A stretch of DNA of 64,000 bases, taken from Pyrrhoderma lamaoense (Eukaryota > Basidiomycota > Agaricomycetes > Hymenochaetales > Hymenochaetaceae). The stretch is from assembly GCA_002794735.1 (NCBI GenBank), contig NBAZ01000003.1, positions 1,736,001-1,800,000 of the forward strand. The letters are read 5' to 3'. The translations under genes were made by a program, and so were the position numbers. A model generated the notes under the pieces. That model was not told where the DNA came from. It did not search any database and saw only the letters and a list, made by a program, of their open reading frames with translations. Positions within the stretch are counted from its first letter, which is position 1; every line of letters starts with the position of its first letter. Shown one piece after another: positions 58,010 through 64,000 of the stretch.

Positions 58010-60074
58010 ATGCCATCTCTTGTCGACCACATCGACAGGTTCACGTACACCGCCCAAGCGATCCAGTCATCCAGCCAAGATACAACTACAATAAGACCGA
58101 CTCCCTACGTTCGAGCTATACTCAAAACCCCTCTTGGTGACTTAGCTCGCGATGTTGACGCGTCGGAACTTGGTCTCTTCACTCTTGTTTCTACTACACC
58201 TGCTCATCAATCAACCGTTGAAGAGCACTCATCCCCTACCCCTCCTCAACCGAGTGCGCTAACTAGAACAGAGTTTGTTGGCGCTACGCCATTGCGAAAG
58301 CCTGCAGGGGCTCCGAGACACACTCGTCGCGAGGATGAGAAGGATCCCGAGGTATATGCGGAAGCGGCATTGAAATATCTGGATCGATAGTAAGTCATCT
58401 TCCCTGCATATGTATGTATGCTAACAAATCCGACCCAGTCATTCTATTCGTCCCATGCCCCGCGCTCGTCAGGAGGTTGTCACTATTATTGAACGACTGA
58501 GTACCTTGCGGTCTGAGATAGCCCAGCTTAACAAATTTGCAAGCCAAGTCAGTTTTTATCTCAGTAAATTGGAAGGTTATCTTAAACGCTAAGTAGGATA
58601 CCAATGTAGGTACTTCGTCGTCGTCGTCCACATCGACTACACAGGATGAGGAGAAACGCATACAGGAACTTACGATGCGCATCAGGCAGATGAGAGCCCG
58701 GGTTCGTTGATCTTTTCCATGAACATGCGGAATGCTGTACTTAATCTCTTTCATATGCATAGAGAGACGTCTTAGCTAAGAGACAAAAGAAAGGAACTAT
58801 TCCCCCTGCCCTTCGAGCAACTGACAAGGACGAAGACGCCTTTTGGTCTGAATCACCTGCTCCCGTCATGAAAGGACGTAAAGCACGCAAGAGTTTGCTT
58901 ATAACCAATCTTGCTCGTGGAGCGGAAGGCCCGGACGATAGTCTACTTCTTGATGCGCGTATGGACGTAGATATGGGTGCAATGCTCAATGAGGTATCAA
59001 TGAGCTCGATTGCTGGAGTGCAGCCTACCCCATTACAGACTATGGCATCAAAGTATCGCAGCATTGACGAAAGTGTTAAACTTGAACTCAAAACAAGAAA
59101 ACCCGAAAGGAAGGATCCAGCTCTTATACCCTTACCTACACGTTCACCAACACCCTCACTACCACCTTCGCCTACTCCTCTGTATGAAACGACTAAGAAA
59201 GCTATACCTACGACTCTTGGTGCAGACACTACCTTTGATGATAGCATATCTGAAGCCGATCAAACGATTGTGCTCACGAAGTTACCTCAGGCCACAGCAT
59301 CCTCTGAATTAGAATCAGAATCCCCTCGCGCTGCGACGCCCGTCAATAGACCGTCTACACCACCTCAAGTACCAGAAACACCTGGGGCGGCTACTCCGGG
59401 CCCTAGTGTAACGGCGACGCCAGGTACAGCAAGGAAAGGGAGAGTTAAGGTCACGACAGACATCGAACGTATTGTGGTAGGTGTCTCATATAGTAACTTG
59501 TGTATAAAATATGTGCTAATTCAAGTTTAAGGCGAGGATATGGGCTACTGTTGGCGAGATAATTATGCCAGGGCACCCATTTAACACTGCGGCAGCTGCG
59601 ACAACAAATAAGCCACCCCGGGCGAAAGAAACGATGTGAGTGGCTTTCTTGTTTGGAGTATATAACTGTATATTTGGTCCTCGTTATACTCACATGAATA
59701 TACAGAGCGCTACTACAAAATTTATCATCTCAGAGGCCTCCGCCAACATCGCCTACGGTATCTATATCAACATTCTCCATTGCAACGACCAACACCGGAC
59801 CGGGGCGCAGGCAATCCTCACAGCAATTTTTCTTCTTGCACTGTTTGATAAACCTCCTAACTATTCTATGCCCCTCTCAGCTGCAAAGGCCGTTCTTGCG
59901 GAAGCTAACAAGCCTCCACCTGGTCTTGATCCTGCGACAGCAATAATGAATACTGGTACATTTGGTGTTGGGGATAAAGCACTAGAGACGAGGGCTTTAT
60001 ATGGTTGTGTTGCTAAAAGGCTAATCAAGATTGAGCGAAATGGAAGGGAGCAAATAGTACGATTCGATGTATAA
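58010..60074 (+). CDS. Spc34-like DASH complex subunit with long C-terminal extension
   Basis: The N-terminal region resembles DASH/Dam1 subunit Spc34, which couples kinetochores to microtubules. It starts SLVDHIDRFTYTAQAIQ, then PLGDLARDVDASELGLFTLV (compare the family's ...LIRDTEAHERALF...), and after a variable linker EVYAEAALKYLDRYHSIRPM followed by RQEVVTIIERLSTLRSEI, a coiled coil. The remaining 400 residues are unusual: many Ser/Thr-Pro sites (PTRSPTPSLPPSPTP; NRPSTPPQVPETPGAATPG), then a folded-looking end (ARIWATVGEIIMPGHPF; AILTAIFLLALFDKP; ALYGCVAKRLIKIERNGRE). Introns follow 58389, the QLNKFASQ codons, MRAR, DIERIV and ETI. A frame break at GGGG 59812-59815 is healed by one base. 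The Spc34 call is from short similarity only; another coiled-coil protein is possible. Confidence 0.55.
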
Positions 60075-60402
60075 AACCGTTTAATTACTACACCCTTTTC
60101 ATCATATTGGCATACAGTTTGACTATATTAATTGATTATTTTCGGGATCGCTCGTATATTACATGTAATAATGGATCGAAGTTTTATTACTTTTAAGCTA
60201 CCACACCGTTGATCATGTGATAATGGTCGAGTAAGCGACGCGCTCACACTAAAGCCATCTTATACCAGGTTCATCCTTTAATTTCTAAAGTTGTCCTTCT
60301 TGTTTTCTCATCTGAGTGCTTAGGTATGGTTACATCCATTTCATACCTATATATCTCTTGTGTAAATTTCTACATAATACTCATTCTACATTTAGGAGGC
60401 AG
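60075..60402. promoter_or_regulatory. Spacer and likely 5' UTR intron of the chromodomain gene
   Basis: Includes a probable 5' UTR intron, GTATGG at about 60324 to CATTTAG at about 60394, directly before the ATG at 60403. No gene otherwise. Confidence 0.4.
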
Positions 60403-63400
60403 ATGTCAACTAAACTCAAAGGAAAGGGAAAATCAAAGACACAAAACATAGGAATCGAATCCGATGAAGACTATAATACTCAAGGATTTGAGCCACGCGA
60501 AAGCGACCCAGAAAAGCTTTGGGAGGTGGAGACAATACTTAATGAGCGTAGTGGACGATATCTTATAAGATGGGCTGGGTCCGACGAACACGGAAATCCG
60601 TGGCCTGATAGTTGGGTTCCTCGGGGAGATGTCACAGACGATTTGGTCCGGGATTGGAAGATCAGGAAGGCTGAATTAGCAAAAAAGAAGGCTGAAAGGA
60701 AAAGGAGTAGCTTTAATGGTAGAAGAAAGAGTAATGGTAGGTCGTCAAATGTTTTTTATCTACCCTTTTCTTCATATTGTCGATCAACTTGTTTGCTGTA
60801 TCTTGCTTCTCCGTTTCATTATCATATTCTGGTAAATTAAAGATACTCTCTTCTCTTTTCTATCTTTCACCAGCCTTATCTTCCGTCTCGTCGAGTAAAT
60901 CAACCATTGGACTAGACGATCAGAGACACATGAGTCTAAAGGTGTATTGTCGACAACGAAATTAAGGACAACAAGACGTACATCAAGTATTACTTCTTCC
61001 CAGCCAAACTCGAGACTTCTCCCCGCCCTAGGTCTCCTCCGAAGAAGCGCAAGAAGAGTATGAGTGTAGAGATAGATGTCAATGAGCCGCCAAGTCCCGA
61101 ATTATTTACTCACGAAAGAAGCGGAAACTTCAGACAAACAATCCAGTAGAATCAATACTGCCTTTGTCAATATTACTTCCAGAGACCGGAAAGTCTCATA
61201 CAACTGGAGTGGAGAACAGTGAATCAGAAGCAAACGATGAAGAATCTGAAGATGGCGAGGAGAAATTTGACGAACAGAGGAAAAAGCCTCCCAAACTAGG
61301 GCCCTACTTTCCACCTGGAACACGACCCAAGAATAAGAAAAAGAAGAAATCCCCGCCGGTCTATGAGAAATACGAGGAAGAAGAAGACGAGGAGGAAGAC
61401 GATTTGGCGGGAGATACGACTAGCTCATTGAATGGTGTGCACGGTAAAGCAAGGGTCAAAGAGGAAAAGGACGAAGGAGAATTCTACTCAAGGTCCAATA
61501 TTCTTACAGACTTACCTACTCCGCCTCACAGAACACTGCGGAAGAAGGATGAGATGGCTTTAGAAGTCAATTCACGCGCTGAAAGCCCTGAGAATAGCAG
61601 GCAGAAATTAGGGGGTCTACCTCAGTCTCGTTCTCGTTCTCGTTCTACTACAGAAACCTCCTTAGAGGGAACTCCTATAAAAGAGAACATTCCCGGTTCT
61701 CCATCACCAATACGAGGAAGTATAACATCACGTATGAAGAAGAGAGCATCTCGGGAGGATGGAGTTAAGGTGAACCTAAATTCGATGCAAAATAATGGTC
61801 ATTCGAGAGATTTTGTACGACAACAGGAAACTAATGAGGATTGTATCATAGAACCCATATATGATCAGAAGGATACAAAAACTCAGAAGACACTGGATGA
61901 GGATTCATCGGGACATCAGATTTATATCCCTGCCACTCAGTCTCAGTCCCAAGATCTTACTATGTCCTCGATAGATTTGCAACAACACCTTCAAGCTCGG
62001 ACAAACGCTCGTTTACCAGATGTTCCAGATACATCACCAGTTCTGAATAGTTCCGCTGTAGCTGAGCTCGGGTCTTCTGCCCCTAAATTGGATAGTTCTG
62101 ACCGAAGTGCTCTAAAGGATGCGGAAGTTGACATAGCTAATAATGGGATACTTATTGACCAAGATGGTGGGGCCTCTTCTTCTCAAATACCTCTAGAAAG
62201 ACAGACTGAGGTGGGAGGGACGTCACTGTCACTTACTAGTCCAGCTCCAAGCTCAAGTGCTGATAGGAATAACCGCCCTAGGGTTAAGACTTTGGCGAAG
62301 ATTCCATTGGTTTCTCCATCAAAATTCAAACCTTATCTTCATCCTCCTGGTTACAAACCCCTGTCTGCTCATATTACTTCCGCGTTGTTGCTACAACAAT
62401 TAGAGGATGAAACGTTGAGCTCGATTGAGCAGGATTCTCCTGAAAAGAAAATCAACGCACGCCGGGGCTCGAGAAGCTACAATAAGCATCACGATTCTCC
62501 TGGTGCTGGGAACGATGATATTGAAGATATATCTGGCGAATTGTCTTCAGATAGACCCCAAGTACTTAGTTCTCAAACAGAAGATGACGAGAAGGTGAGG
62601 GCACTCGAGAGTTTATATGTCGACTTTGAAGGTAATGCAGGCATGACTCTTCGTAATGCATCGGCAAAACCGCGGAAACTTTCTTTGGATGATGCTTCAA
62701 AAGGTGACAAAGAGAATTACGGGATAAGCATGGAAGACAGGCCTGATGATTTGGAAAGTGATGATGAGAAATCATCACGATTGAGATCCAAACCATTAGA
62801 AGATCCTTTTATCGTCAAGGATCCCAAGAACAATGCCAATGGGCCAAGTACACCCACGACCACAGCATCGTTACTAGTAAGAGCGTGTGCGCAATGCTTG
62901 ACCGAGGTGCTAATCAACCTATTCTCTCTGTAGGATGAAGATTCCCTCACTACCCCTCCGTTCCGGCTTTTGGGATCTCCAACTGTAGGTTTTCTCACAT
63001 ATTACTCAGTCAAAGCTTAGATTTTTATCACTGCTATTTCAGAAACTTGTTAAGACACCAACCCAGTTACTTAACGAGTCTTTGGGGCGTATAACTACAT
63101 TATCCAACGAAATCAAGGATTTGAAGGCTCGCCTTGTTGATAGTGAAGAGAAACGAGTGCATCAGGATAAACACATATCCGAACTTGAAGCTGAGGTTGT
63201 AGTACTCAACAAGACTCTTAGACAAGAAAGAGAAGAACATTTTACTCAGGATTATATATCAAAACCAGTCGAACCGCAGTCAACTGCCGTTATTGACGAC
63301 CTTCAACGCGAACGGGATGCACTAACAGCTGAGATAGCGTTACTAAAGCTTAAAGTCGAGGACTCGCAGAAGGATTCGGATTTATTCAGAGAGATGTATG

Positions 63401-64000
63401 GCAAGGCATCTTCTTTCGTTGATGAACTCCGCAAAGAGAACCTGGAGCTCGAGTCTCGTGCTACGCTCGCAGAGGGTCAGGTTAAGAAGGGACTAGAATT
63501 AATCCGTCTGCAAGGTGCTTCTCAGCTCAAGAGGGTTTCCGAAGAGCGGGATAAGGCACGCTCCCAGCTTAAAATACTGATGACTAAAGATCGGCGCACG
63601 GATGATGAAGTTCGTCGACGAGCTGCAAGAGAGGCAGAGTTGCGACCAGTAATCGATGAGCTGAATGCGGAGATTAGAGAAGTACGAACCGAGATGTCTA
63701 GGGTTGTAAGTGAGCGAAATGTCTTGATGATAAAGAATAAGGACGTCGAGGAAGAGCTAGAGCATGTTCGTATGGGGGAAAAGAAAGCACAAGAGGAACT
63801 AGAGAAGTTGCAGGTTGAGCTTACGCGGTATGCAGCCCGGGAAAGGTCTGTAAAGAAGATGTTAGACCAGACCACCCCATCCGAATTGGAGTTTAATTTT
63901 GATAAAGATAGAGATGAAGAACATGTGTATCTGTGTGAATGGGGGCAGATGACGACGAGATGGCTTGTCATAAAACTTTCTCGACTAGGCAGGTATGAAC
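60403..64000 (+). CDS. Chromodomain / coiled-coil protein (3' end outside window)
   Basis: Large protein likely acting at chromatin. Residues about 40-105 form a chromodomain: WEVETILNERSGRYLIRWAG then WPDSWVPRGDVTDDLV. Basic and acidic low-complexity regions follow (SPPKKRKKS; RKKRKLQ; a Glu/Asp-rich block YEEEEDEEEDDLAG) with many Ser-Pro and SQ/TQ-like sites, then a long coiled coil from about 63050 (NEIKDLKARLVDSEEK; DDLQRERDALTAEIALLKL; RVSEERDKARSQLKIL). At the window edge a motif VYLCEWGADDDEMACHKTF appears, possibly the first half of a C2H2 zinc finger. First intron: AATG|GTAGGT near 60735 to CACCAG near 60873; others follow LLD (about 62877) and LGSPT (about 62987). Frame breaks: near 60910, 61006-61008, 61105-61107 and G-run 63941-63945. 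It is too novel in layout to name. Confidence 0.7.

Noticed and set aside
1..64000. P450s as part of a secondary metabolite cluster
   Set aside because: No polyketide synthase, NRPS, terpene cyclase or prenyltransferase is present, and the P450s are separated by housekeeping genes.

Overview
This window reads as nuclear DNA of a filamentous basidiomycete, most likely an Agaricomycete. Genes are split by many short introns (about 45-80 nt, GTRNGT...YAG). Several families fit that group: tandem DUF6534 membrane proteins, tandem cytochrome P450s, Con-6, a class IV chitin synthase, an HbrB/Bit61 TORC2 subunit, a Spc34-like DASH subunit and Ski3. I saw no rRNA, tRNA, CRISPR array or intact transposon. 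All exon structures were read by eye from splice sites, frame and paralogue comparison.

Layout. 1-4.1 kb: two tandem P450 genes on the minus strand, the first cut by the window edge. 5.9-8.2 kb: HbrB/Bit61-like TORC2 subunit (+). 9.6-11.6 kb: a small Con-6 gene and decayed Con-6-like copies. 11.7-14.0 kb: gamma-glutamyltransferase (-). 15.4-16.9 kb: Sec2-type Rab GEF (-). 17.6-19.6 kb: a third, unrelated P450 (+). 20.0-21.9 kb: two small unknown genes (-), the first carrying two mutually similar introns and a nuclear-type tail. 23.6-25.0 kb: basic low-complexity protein (-). 27.4-29.9 kb: Ten1-like OB-fold protein and a LETM1/Mdm38 protein (+). 31.1-39.4 kb: three tandem DUF6534 genes (+). 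41.2-44.1 kb: HCX5R phosphatase, probably fused to a Gln-rich N-terminal part (-). 45.8-49.4 kb: class IV chitin synthase (-). 49.8-51.7 kb: F-box/WD40 protein (-). 52.0-52.3 kb: small unknown gene (+). 52.6-57.8 kb: Ski3 TPR protein (+). 58.0-60.1 kb: Spc34-like DASH subunit with a long tail (+). 60.4 kb to the end: chromodomain/coiled-coil protein (+), cut by the window edge.

The genes are mostly unrelated housekeeping functions: TOR signalling, polarised secretion, cell wall synthesis, mRNA decay, telomere and kinetochore. Between them lie expanding families (P450, DUF6534, Con-6). There is no clear biosynthetic cluster.

The strongest window-wide signal is technical or very unusual. About 23 otherwise well-formed reading frames break at one point, and every break is repaired by adding one base, nearly always to a homopolymer. 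Many conserved genes are hit (GGT, CHS twice, LETM1 twice, Ski3 twice, F-box/WD twice). Uncorrected homopolymer contraction in the assembly is the likely cause, so broken frames here should not be called pseudogenes without checking. The best biological leads are two homologous introns in one small gene, 16- and 18-nt exons in the P450 and DUF6534 families, a histone-H3-like N-terminus on a small unknown protein, and the long-tailed Spc34-like protein.
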